Positions 1 through 6,411 of a stretch of DNA of 7,514 nt are shown piece after piece. The notes under the pieces were generated by a model. That model did not search any database and was not told where the DNA came from. It saw only the letters and a program-made list of their open reading frames with translations. How positions within the stretch are numbered: the first letter of the stretch is position 1; each line of letters opens with the position of its first letter. Made by a program: the position numbers and the translations under genes. Location of the stretch: the NCBI GenBank assembly GCA_964601765.1, contig CAZROR010000081.1:1-7514 (forward strand), in the 5' to 3' direction. The DNA comes from SZUA-181 sp964601765. Lineage in GTDB: Bacteria; Pseudomonadota; Zetaproteobacteria; Mariprofundales; Mariprofundaceae.

Positions 1-13
1 TCTTTTTGTTCAT
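1..13 (-). CDS. Start of a third gene of the cytochrome operon, partial (possibly diheme cytochrome c)
   Basis: Reading leftwards past the cytochrome c stop codon there is a GGGAG ribosome-binding sequence (about positions 22-26), then an ATG at 13-11 and codons for Met-Asn-Lys-Lys before the window ends. Spacing from the GGGAG to this ATG is about 8 bases, which is normal. The ATG at 18-16 would give only Met-Thr-stop. A basic Met-Asn-Lys-Lys start fits a signal peptide. In other proteobacteria SHP and cytochrome b561 genes are accompanied by a diheme cytochrome c (DHC), so that is the natural guess, but four codons cannot identify it. Confidence 0.4.
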
Positions 14-31
14 GTCATTCGCTCCCGTGAT

Positions 32-435
32 TCAGTTTGACTGGATAAATGAAAGAAAATCAGCTTTTTCCTGAGGCGTACATTCACGACCAATGGTCCA
101 TTTGCAGTTTCGCCTGAGCCACTTCCTGATTTTCGCCGGATCATTCAGGCGATCCGGACTCACGCTCGGGGCCATCGGCTTAATCCGCTTGCCGGTACGG
201 GCGTGGGCGCCGTGCCTGGTCAGGTCAGGTCAGCCGTGTGACAGGTGGCACAGCTCACTTCCTCACCCGATTTCCGCTGCACATGCTTCTCATTCCACAT
301 CGCCTTGCCGTGTACTGCGCTGCCACCGGTTGCCCCCTGCGCCTGGTACCTATCGAGCATCTGGTTCACCACAGCCTCAGATGCATGAACCGGCAGCGCA
401 CCCAGACACAAGACAACCAGAATCGCCTTTTTCAT
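32..435 (-). pseudogene. shp: SHP-type (DUF1924) monoheme cytochrome c, interrupted by a 5-base frameshift
   Basis: The open frame from ATG 435 stops at 220 after 71 residues, just past the heme site. It starts with a signal peptide (Met-Lys-Lys, hydrophobic stretch, Val-His-Ala cleavage site near residue 18) and has the heme c motif CATCH (Cys62, Cys65, His66). Removing one of three CTGAC copies at 219-233 restores 132 codons ending at 32. The recovered part has HARTGK, KPMAPS, RRNCKWT and GREC, as in the DUF1924 / sphaeroides heme protein family. In that family an Asn in the RNC segment is the sixth heme ligand (here Asn108), and the two later Cys (109 and 117) may form a disulfide. SHP is a periplasmic high-spin cytochrome that binds O2 and NO; its physiological role is not settled. 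The start overlaps the restored b561 stop (ATGA) and has an AAGGA ribosome site. As it stands the product would lack the sixth ligand. Family assignment is confident; whether it is a dead gene, a switched-off phase or an error is open. Confidence 0.82.
218..233 (-). repeat. Pentanucleotide tandem repeat (CTGAC)3 inside the cytochrome c gene
   Basis: Three exact copies of CTGAC (GTCAG on the plus strand, 219-233, with one more matching base at 218) lie directly after the CATCH codons. Two copies would give codons for Ala-Asp-Leu-Thr-Arg and continue into the conserved family C-terminus. Three copies put a TGA at 222-220. A unit of five changes the frame with every gain or loss, so this tract decides whether the gene is read through. 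Confidence 0.9.
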
Positions 436-1033
436 GTTTCATCCTTCTTTTGTGCCACATACTTGCGGCCTGTCATCATGGCCATCACCAGGTTTTGTCT
501 CTGCAACAGACTTTCGAGAATCACGCCCCCACATGGATGATGATGAGGAACACCAGAAAATCGGCGATAAAGGCATGGGCATCCCTGATAAACATGTCAA
601 ATCTGCGTGGCATGGCATCCACCATGACAGCCAGCATGCCGCCACCACCTTCGAGGCCATACAAGGCCACACCACTTGCCGTCAGCAGCATCAGGCAGAC
701 AAGCAATAAGAAAATCATGGCGCTGCCGGCAGGTGTGTGACCGTGGTGAAACGAGGAGCGCAGATGTGCCAAGTCGCGCAGATGCGCCCTGATGCTGGGC
801 CATGAAGGAAAAAACTCGGCAAATCGCGCATGCTGCGTGCCCACAATCCCCCAGACCAGGCGAAAAAGCACAAGGCCCAGCACAATGCTGCCGACCAGGA
901 GGTGCAGGTTAATGAGCTCATCTTCAAGGATGTAGGCAGTCCCAAAACAGGCCACGAGCAGCCAGTGAAAGACGCGAACCAAAGGGTCCCACACCTGGAT
1001 TTTCTCTCGTTCTTGCAGCATGCGCCAAAACAT
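432..1033 (-). pseudogene. Cytochrome b561 family membrane protein, frameshifted near the C-terminus
   Basis: The open frame (ATG 1033 to TGA 521, 170 residues) is a four-helix cytochrome b561 / bacterial di-heme cytochrome b. It has WDPLVRVFHW at the start, LFRLVWG after helix 2, a GHTPAGSAM segment before helix 3 and an RDAH...IIIHVG helix 4. Candidate heme-ligand histidines are 23, 44, 153 and 167. The frame breaks right after His-Val-Gly in a run of five Gs (526-530). One extra G restores a Gly and then a typical tail containing ESLLQRQNLV and MTGRKY, ending at 432 with 200 residues in total. The restored stop overlaps the cytochrome c ATG as ATGA, strong evidence that this longer frame is the original one. 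The protein would pass electrons between the quinone pool and periplasmic cytochromes such as SHP. Start is uncertain: ATG 1033 and ATG 1021 both lack a good ribosome site. All likely heme ligands precede the break, so a truncated product might still bind heme. Confidence 0.85.
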
Positions 1034-1091
1034 AGCGTGCAGGGCTTAAACCAAGCTGAACATCACAGCCCGGTAGCCGAAATGGCGAGTG

Positions 1092-1703
1092 CTATGCCGA
1101 TAAGAGGGCCTGTTTCATCTCCTGCATGTGATCGGTAAAGAAATGGCCGGCACCGTCAATTGGATGAAGGCGTGCCTGTTCAAGTGCATCGCTCCATGCC
1201 CGTACTTGCTCGAACGGTACGATCTCATCCTCTGTCCCCATCACCACGGTCAACGGGCGCGTATCTCCGCGCATGAATGAAAAATCCCAGTGGTTCACGG
1301 CTGGCGCAACGGCAAACAGGCGCACCACCCGCAAATCATAGCGCGCTGCCCTCAGGCCCGCATAACAGCCAAACGAAAAACCCGCCAGCCACAGCGGTAC
1401 GTCGGGACACTGCCCGGCCATCCAGTCCAGCGCCGCACGCACATCATCCGTTTCACCACGGCCTGCGTCCCATGTACCGTCGCTTTGCTCCACACCCCGG
1501 AAATTAAAGCGCAGAACCGCACACGCCGAATCTGCAAAGGCACGGGCCATGGCGTACACCACCTTGTTACGCATCGTACCGCCAAACTGTGGGTGGGGAT
1601 GACAGATCACGATTGCTGCGCGTGCCGCCGCACAGGGTTCGTAGATCGACTGCAACTGCCCCACAGGGCCGGGAATGAATAGGCGCTGATGTATTACCGC
1701 CAT
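1092..1703 (-). CDS. Alpha/beta hydrolase, COG2945 type
   Basis: This 203-residue protein matches the small 'predicted alpha/beta superfamily hydrolase' family COG2945. Visible hallmarks are HPHPQFGGTM followed by NKVV (residues 35-49), LRFNFRGV after strand 4 (64-71), the nucleophile elbow GFSFG with Ser110, GTEDEIVP with the probable acid Asp159, and GAGHFF with the probable catalytic His187. There is no signal peptide or membrane segment, so it is probably cytoplasmic. The natural substrate of this family is unknown; an esterase or thioesterase-like activity is only inferred from the fold. The ATG at 1703 has no clear ribosome-binding site, but the protein aligns well from there and no better start is seen. 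It lies 73 bases after dapB and 58 bases before the cytochrome b561 gene on the same strand. It may be a separate unit with its own promoter at 1734-1762. Confidence 0.88.
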   Translation of the reverse strand: MAVIHQRLFIPGPVGQLQSIYEPCAAARAAIVICHPHPQFGGTMRNKVVYAMARAFADSACAVLRFNFRGVEQSDGTWDAGRGETDDVRAALDWMAGQCPDVPLWLAGFSFGCYAGLRAARYDLRVVRLFAVAPAVNHWDFSFMRGDTRPLTVVMGTEDEIVPFEQVRAWSDALEQARLHPIDGAGHFFTDHMQEMKQALLSA

Positions 1704-1733
1704 AAAGGCATAAAAACACGAAGGGACTTTATC

Positions 1734-1762
1734 AATATACCCCCCGTCGGGCCTGCTGCAAA
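1734..1762 (-). promoter_or_regulatory. Possible sigma70 promoter for the hydrolase gene
   Basis: Reading on the minus strand, TTTGCA (1762-1757, four of six matches to the -35 consensus) is followed after exactly 17 bases by TATATT (1739-1734, five of six matches to the -10 consensus). It would start transcription near 1727, about 24 bases before the hydrolase ATG. The spacer holds a run of six Gs. The -35 lies inside a hairpin downstream of dapB. Short consensus matches arise by chance, so this is tentative. Confidence 0.33.
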
Positions 1763-1771
1763 AGCGCAGGC
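1751..1771 (-). other. Hairpin just after dapB, without a T tract
   Basis: GCCTGC and GCAGGC form a six-base stem, extended inside by GC/GC around a TTTT loop with one unpaired A. It begins six bases past the dapB stop codon. On neither strand is it followed by a run of Ts, so it is not a standard Rho-independent terminator. It could protect the 3' end of the operon transcript or mark a processing site. Confidence 0.5.
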
Positions 1772-1776
1772 AAGTG

Positions 1777-2574
1777 CTAATTCAGGCCAAGCACATCATC
1801 CATGCCATACCAGCCGGCCGGTCGGCCCATGAGCCAGGCCGCAGCCCGAACCGCGCCACGTGCAAACACCATGCGGTCAGTCGCCGCATGGTTGATCTCG
1901 ATGCGCTCCTCATCAGAAACAAACATGGCCTTGTGCTCACCGACAATAGCACCGGCTCGCATGACCGAGAAGCCGATGCTGCCGACCTTGCGGGCACCGA
2001 TCATACCCTCGCGAACATATACGGCCTTATCCTTCAGGTCGACGCCGCGACCCGCGGCAAGCGCCCGCCCCATGGCCAGCGCCGTACCACTTGGCGCATC
2101 CGCCTTATGGCGGTGATGGGCCTCAAAAATCTCCGCGTCGTAATCTTCACCAAGCACACGTGCCGCCTGCCCAATCAGCCGCAGCGCAAGATTCACGCCA
2201 ACGGAAAAGTTGGCAGCCATGACCACCGGCGAGGAAGAAAGGATATCGTATAACTCACGCAGCTGTGCCGGCGTGTGGCCGGTGGTGCCAATCACCATGG
2301 CCAGGCTGTTCCCGGCAACATAGCGGGCATGCGAAAGGCAGGCCTCCGGTGTTGTAAAATCAATCAAAACGTCGGCTGGCGGGAGTTCCGCCATATCAGC
2401 CACGAGCGACACGCCACAATGGCCTATGCCAGCCAGCTCACCCGCATCCCTGCCCATGAGCGGTGAGTCCGGCCGTTCGCTGGCACCGGCAAGCAGGGCA
2501 TCATCGGCCTCACTTACGGCTCGCACTAACATCCGGCCCATGCGACCACCCGCTCCTGCAACGATCACGCGCAT
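1777..2574 (-). CDS. dapB: 4-hydroxy-tetrahydrodipicolinate reductase
   Basis: DapB reduces the cyclic product of DapA with NAD(P)H to tetrahydrodipicolinate, in the cytoplasmic route to diaminopimelate (cell wall) and lysine. The 265-residue length is normal (E. coli 273). The N-terminus shows the nucleotide-binding GAGGRMG (residues 7-13) and a Ser-Glu-Arg at 32-34, where the family contacts the cofactor ribose. FTTPEA (73-78) and GTTGHT (96-101) follow. The catalytic and substrate-binding signature EAHHRHKADAPSGT spans 151-164, with His153 and Lys157 corresponding to E. coli His159 and Lys163. The ATG at 2574 overlaps the dnaJ stop by one base (TAATG), and a full GGAGGT lies six bases before it, so translation is coupled to dnaJ. 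dnaJ-dapB adjacency is known in many gammaproteobacteria, where carAB often comes next; here a hydrolase follows instead. Confidence 0.97.
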   Translation of the reverse strand: MRVIVAGAGGRMGRMLVRAVSEADDALLAGASERPDSPLMGRDAGELAGIGHCGVSLVADMAELPPADVLIDFTTPEACLSHARYVAGNSLAMVIGTTGHTPAQLRELYDILSSSPVVMAANFSVGVNLALRLIGQAARVLGEDYDAEIFEAHHRHKADAPSGTALAMGRALAAGRGVDLKDKAVYVREGMIGARKVGSIGFSVMRAGAIVGEHKAMFVSDEERIEINHAATDRMVFARGAVRAAAWLMGRPAGWYGMDDVLGLN

Positions 2575-3719
2575 TACTTTACCTCCGCCGACAGGTCGTC
2601 CCAGAATTTCTTGACCCTGCCAAGGAATGACGAGCGTTCCGGATACACCTCATCACCGGTCGCCTGGGCAAAGGCACGCAACAGCTCTTCCTGTCTGCTG
2701 GTCAGCTTCTTGGGTACAGCAACCTGCACGCGCACATACAGATCCCCCTTCTGCCGGGCACGGATATCGGTGACGCCATGCCCGCGCAGACGAAACACCT
2801 TGCCGCTTTCGGTACCGGCTGGCACCTTAATCTTGACCTTGCCGGACAATGTTGGCGCATCCACTTCAGCACCCAGTGCCGCCTGCGGGAAGGTGATGGG
2901 CATGGTGCAATACAAGTCCGCCCCGTCACGCTCAAAAATAGGATGTTCCTTCAGATGAATGACGATATACAGGTCACCCGTCGGCGCACCCTGCACGCCT
3001 GCCTCACCCTCACCGGATACCCGCACCTGGGCACCATCATAGACGCCGGCCGGAATCTTGACCTTCAGCGTTTTTGTTGTACGTACACGTCCGGTGCCGG
3101 CACAGCTTGTACATGGCGACTCAATACGCCTGCCTTCTCCATGACATTCTGGGCAGGTACGGCGCATGGCAAAAAACCCTTGCGATATCTGCACTTGCCC
3201 CATGCCACCACAGGTGCGGCAGGGTACGGGATGGGTGCCGGGCCGGGCACCGGTGCCGCCACAGGTACCACAACTCACATGCTTGGGGATTTGCAGCTCC
3301 ACCTCGCGGCCACTGTCTGCTTCTTCCAGGCTGAGTTCCAGCTTGTAGCGCAGATCAGCACCACGACCGCTGCGACCGCCCATACCACCACCGAAGATGT
3401 CGCCAAACACGTCTCCGAACAAGTCACCGAAATCACGGAATGCATGTGAGTCCTGGAATCCACCACCGGCCCAGAAATCGTGCATCTGATCGTCGACACC
3501 GGCATGGCCGTACTGATCATAACGTGCCCGCTTGTTCTCATCCGTTAACACTTCGTAGGCCTCGGTGACCTCACGGAAGCTTTCCGCTGCCTTCTCATCG
3601 CCCGGATTACGGTCTGGATGGTATTTCATCGCCAGCTTGCGGTAGGCGCGTTTAATCGTGTTCAGGTCAGCGTCGCGGCTAACGCCAAGAATCTCGTAAT
3701 AATCTCTTTTTGTTGCCAC
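2574..3719 (-). CDS. dnaJ: Co-chaperone DnaJ (Hsp40)
   Basis: DnaJ delivers unfolded proteins to DnaK and stimulates its ATPase. All four regions are present in 381 residues, a usual length. They are the J domain (about 5-70) with HPD at 34-36; a short Gly/Phe linker (about 84-120) with repeated FGD; a zinc-binding region with four CxxC pairs (Cys150/153, 167/170, 189/192, 203/206); and the C-terminal substrate-binding and dimerisation part, with GDLYI and GDLYV segments. The start is a GTG at 3719, giving Met-Ala-Thr-Lys-Arg-Asp-Tyr-Tyr, with an AGGGG five bases upstream. It lies 83 bases after dnaK, with a strong hairpin between, and its stop overlaps the dapB start. Expression should come from the RpoH promoter before dnaK and from the HrcA-controlled promoter before hrcA. 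Confidence 0.98.
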   Translation of the reverse strand: MATKRDYYEILGVSRDADLNTIKRAYRKLAMKYHPDRNPGDEKAAESFREVTEAYEVLTDENKRARYDQYGHAGVDDQMHDFWAGGGFQDSHAFRDFGDLFGDVFGDIFGGGMGGRSGRGADLRYKLELSLEEADSGREVELQIPKHVSCGTCGGTGARPGTHPVPCRTCGGMGQVQISQGFFAMRRTCPECHGEGRRIESPCTSCAGTGRVRTTKTLKVKIPAGVYDGAQVRVSGEGEAGVQGAPTGDLYIVIHLKEHPIFERDGADLYCTMPITFPQAALGAEVDAPTLSGKVKIKVPAGTESGKVFRLRGHGVTDIRARQKGDLYVRVQVAVPKKLTSRQEELLRAFAQATGDEVYPERSSFLGRVKKFWDDLSAEVK

Positions 3720-3757
3720 CTTCGCCCCTGTTCAAATATTTACATGACAAGGAGCAA

Positions 3758-3790
3758 GGCGCGGGGTGGTGCTCCCGGAGCCTCCGCGCC
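3758..3790 (-). other. Nested GC-rich hairpin between dnaK and dnaJ
   Basis: An outer seven-base stem GGCGCGG/CCGCGCC encloses an inner GCTCC-G-GGAGC stem at 3771-3781. It lies 12 bases after the dnaK stop and 38 bases before the dnaJ start. There is no T run after it, so complete termination is unlikely. The likely role, by inference, is mRNA processing, protection of the dnaK 3' end or partial attenuation, giving more DnaK than DnaJ. Confidence 0.7.
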
Positions 3791-3802
3791 CTGCACACCG
3801 CC

Positions 3803-5713
3803 TTACTTCTTGTCGTCAACTACCTCAGCATCCACGACATCATCGTCTGCCTTTTTGTCGGCATCACCGGAGGATGCATCGGTGCCGCTCTGCTGAGCTT
3901 CTTCCTGCATCTTCTTGTAGATGGCCTCCCCCAGCTTTTGCGACTTCTCGGCCAGGGTCTCCTCGGCCTTCTTGATGGCATCCATGTCACTGCCTTCCAG
4001 TGCCTTCTTCAACTCGGCAAGCGCATCTTCGATTCCCTTACGGGTAGCCTCATCCACAGAGCTGCCATGCTCCTTCAGGGACTTCTCCGTAGCATAGACA
4101 AGCGCATCGGCCCGGTTGCGTGCCTCGATCTCCTCACGCTTCTTCCTGTCCTCTTCGGCATGCTCCTCGGCATCCTTCTTCATGCGTTCGATCTCCTCCT
4201 CAGACAGGCCGGAGCCCGCTTCGATGCGAATGGAGGCCTCTTTCCCGGTGCCCTTGTCCTTGGCATGCACATGCATGATGCCGTTGGCATCGATATCGAA
4301 GGTCACCTCAATCTGCGGCACACCACGCGGCGCTGGCGCAATACCTTCGAGATTGAATACGCCGAGCAGCTTGTTATCCGCAAAAAGCTCGCGTTCGCCC
4401 TGTGCCACCTTGATGGTTACAGCCGTCTGGTTATCAGAGGCCGTCGTATAAATCTGGCTCTTTTTCGTTGGGATGGTCGTATTCTTCTCAATGATGCGAT
4501 TGAACAGACCACCCTCCACCTCGATACCGAGACTCAGCGGTGTGACATCGAGCAGCAGCACATCCTTCACGTCGCCGGTCAGCACTGCGCCCTGAATGGC
4601 TGCACCAATGGCTACTACCTCGTCCGGATTCACGCCCTTGTGCGGCTCCTTGCCAAAAAACTCCTTTACCTTCTGCTGCACCAGCGGCATACGTGTCATA
4701 CCGCCAACCAGCACAACCTCGTGAATGTCAGAAGCCTTCACGCCGGCATCCTTCAGCGCCTGCTTGCACGGCCCGATGGAGCGATCCACAAGGTCGCCGA
4801 CCAGTGATTCGAACTTCGCCCGCGTCACCTTGATCAGCAGGTGCTTCGGCCCGGAGCTGTCCGCCGTGATGAATGGCAGGTTCACCTCCGTCTGCGTACT
4901 GGACGACAGCTCGATCTTGGCCTTCTCAGCTGCCTCCTTGAGACGCTGCAGGGCCAGGTTGTCCTGTGTCAGATCGATGCCATGTTCTTTCTTGAACTCA
5001 TCGGCCAGATACTGAATCAGAACCTGGTCGAAATCCTCGCCACCCAGGAAGGTGTCACCATTCGTGGCCTTCACCTCGAACACGCCGTCACCGATCTCCA
5101 GAATCGAAATATCAAACGTACCGCCACCAAGGTCATAAACAGCGATGAGGTGGTTTTCCTCGGTTTTGTCCAGCCCATAGGCGAGCGCAGCAGCTGTCGG
5201 TTCATTAATGATGCGCAGCACGTTCAGGCCGGCAATTGCACCAGCATCCTTCGTGGCCTGGCGCTGGGAGTCGTTGAAGTATGCCGGCACGGTAATTACT
5301 GCATCCGTCACCTTCTCGCCCAGATAGTCCTCTGCTGTCTGCTTCATTTTCTGCAACACGATAGCGCTGATTTCCTGTGGACTCATCTTCTTCCCGTCGC
5401 ATTCCACCCATGCATCACCATTGTCGGCCTTCGTCAGCTTATAGGATACCAGCTTCTGGTGATGCTTTGCCTCCTCGGAGTCCATCTTGCGGCCAATCAG
5501 CCGCTTGACAGCATAAAAGGTCTTTTTCGGGTTAGTCACCATCTGCCGCTTGGCCGGGGCACCAACCAGACGTTCATCCTTGTCTGTAAAGGCTACAACC
5601 GAAGGCGTCGTGTTATCGCCTTCGCTGTTGGGGATTACCTTGGATTTGTCGCCTTCCATGACGGCGACACATGAATTTGTCGTGCCCAGGTCAATACCAA
5701 TCACTTTTGCCAT
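3803..5713 (-). CDS. dnaK: Molecular chaperone DnaK (Hsp70)
   Basis: DnaK binds exposed hydrophobic segments of client proteins in an ATP-driven cycle run by DnaJ and GrpE. The 636-residue protein is full length. It starts with IGIDLGTTNSCVAV (residues 5-18), and has Lys70 (catalytic lysine in E. coli), the second signature DLGGGTFD (about 193-200) and the third VVLVGGMTRMP. The linker is DVLLLDVTPLSLGIE. The substrate-binding and helical lid domains follow, with a polar tail rich in Asp, Lys and Ser. The insertion around residues 78-125, including DNGDAWVE, is the one seen in Gram-negative Hsp70s. The ATG at 5713 has a GGAG nine bases upstream. Immediately before it is an RpoH promoter, so dnaK has its own heat-shock start besides the operon promoter. 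Gap to grpE is 113 bases. Confidence 0.99.
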   Translation of the reverse strand: MAKVIGIDLGTTNSCVAVMEGDKSKVIPNSEGDNTTPSVVAFTDKDERLVGAPAKRQMVTNPKKTFYAVKRLIGRKMDSEEAKHHQKLVSYKLTKADNGDAWVECDGKKMSPQEISAIVLQKMKQTAEDYLGEKVTDAVITVPAYFNDSQRQATKDAGAIAGLNVLRIINEPTAAALAYGLDKTEENHLIAVYDLGGGTFDISILEIGDGVFEVKATNGDTFLGGEDFDQVLIQYLADEFKKEHGIDLTQDNLALQRLKEAAEKAKIELSSSTQTEVNLPFITADSSGPKHLLIKVTRAKFESLVGDLVDRSIGPCKQALKDAGVKASDIHEVVLVGGMTRMPLVQQKVKEFFGKEPHKGVNPDEVVAIGAAIQGAVLTGDVKDVLLLDVTPLSLGIEVEGGLFNRIIEKNTTIPTKKSQIYTTASDNQTAVTIKVAQGERELFADNKLLGVFNLEGIAPAPRGVPQIEVTFDIDANGIMHVHAKDKGTGKEASIRIEAGSGLSEEEIERMKKDAEEHAEEDRKKREEIEARNRADALVYATEKSLKEHGSSVDEATRKGIEDALAELKKALEGSDMDAIKKAEETLAEKSQKLGEAIYKKMQEEAQQSGTDASSGDADKKADDDVVDAEVVDDKK

Positions 5714-5759
5714 GTTCGTATACTCCGTAGTTTGTTCATTTTTTCATTCCGTACAGGCT

Positions 5760-5788
5760 ATATGGGGACATCATATCCGGATTTCAAG
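5760..5788 (-). promoter_or_regulatory. RpoH (sigma32) heat-shock promoter for dnaK
   Basis: On the minus strand CTTGAAA (5788-5782) is followed after 14 bases by CCCCATAT (5767-5760). This matches the known sigma32 consensus (CTTGAA, spacer of about 13-17, CCCCATnT) at every defined position. Predicted start of transcription is near 5753, leaving a leader of about 40 bases with a ribosome-binding site before the dnaK ATG. It lies in the 113-base gap between grpE and dnaK, so it would raise dnaK and dnaJ (and dapB) but not hrcA or grpE. Confidence 0.88.
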
Positions 5789-5826
5789 CCCTCACCTATG
5801 CACCCTCCACGTGCACCGCGCTACTT

Positions 5827-6411
5827 TCACGATGCCTTCTTCTTTGTCTCCTCCGCAGGACCGCTTGAAACGATGACCCGGGCCGGCCTGAGCAGGCGTC
5901 CATGCAGTGTATAGCCGGCAACATGCTGCTCGATGACGGTACCGGCTGCCTGCTCGCTCGGTACCTGGAGTATGGCTTCATGCAGGTTTGGATCAAAGGG
6001 CTTACCCACAGCATCCACTCGTTCAATCCCAAACTTCCGCTTGACGTCATGCAGGCTGTTCAGCGTTAGCTTTACCCCCTCACGCAGTGCCTCCACATCG
6101 GCACTTTCCACCTGAAGTGCCCGCTCCAGATTATCTGTCACATCCAGCAACGCACTAGCAAAGCGCTCCACAGCAAACTTACTGACCTCTTCCACCTGGC
6201 GGGCAGCACGCTTGCGCACATTATCCATCTCGGCGTGAGCGCGCAGTAGCTTGTCCTCAAGCTCCGCAATTCTGGCCTCGGCCTGCCGCAATGCCTCATC
6301 CTTGGCAACAGCCTGTTTTTTGTCCGTCTGCTTTTTGTCGGGGTGCTCTCCGGCTACCTGGTGGCTCGAGGATGCGGCGACCGATTCTGTCTTTTTTTTC
6401 TTTTTACTCAA
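5827..6411 (-). CDS. grpE: Nucleotide exchange factor GrpE
   Basis: GrpE releases ADP from DnaK and also acts as a temperature-sensitive brake on the cycle. The protein has a charged, disordered N-terminus with five Lys, then a long helix (about residues 40-90, from EALRQAEARIAELEDK through RKRAARQVEEV). The four-helix and beta-wing part follows, containing FDPNLHEAI and a GY.LHGRLLRPARV segment, which is the GrpE signature. I place the start at TTG 6411, giving 194 residues. It overlaps the hrcA stop as TTGA and has a perfect GGAGGT five bases upstream. The longer ATG at 6453 would add 14 residues unlike GrpE, overlap hrcA by 46 bases and lack this ribosome site. The Lys codons form an A5-G-A8 tract. 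Confidence 0.96.
   Translation of the reverse strand: MSKKKKKTESVAASSSHQVAGEHPDKKQTDKKQAVAKDEALRQAEARIAELEDKLLRAHAEMDNVRKRAARQVEEVSKFAVERFASALLDVTDNLERALQVESADVEALREGVKLTLNSLHDVKRKFGIERVDAVGKPFDPNLHEAILQVPSEQAAGTVIEQHVAGYTLHGRLLRPARVIVSSGPAEETKKKAS

Noticed and set aside
93..740. A 215-codon plus-strand frame opposite the cytochrome genes
   Set aside because: It is rich in His, Ser and Pro, crosses both frameshifted genes and has no recognisable domain. The minus-strand frames explain the region far better.
1751..1771. Rho-independent terminator for the dnaK-dapB operon
   Set aside because: The stem is real, but no T tract follows on either strand, so it is listed only as a hairpin.
1772..1780. 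A second CIRCE half-site (AAGTGCTAA, eight of nine matches) at the dapB stop
   Set aside because: There is no matching second arm at the required spacing, so it is a chance match.
3710..4807. A 365-codon open frame on the plus strand opposite dnaK
   Set aside because: It is a mirror of dnaK codon bias. The protein is low in recognisable motifs, no ribosome site was found, and dnaK genes are known for long antisense frames.
4841..5674. A 277-codon open frame on the plus strand opposite the dnaK ATPase part
   Set aside because: Same artefact: it lies entirely inside a clear dnaK gene and has no family features.
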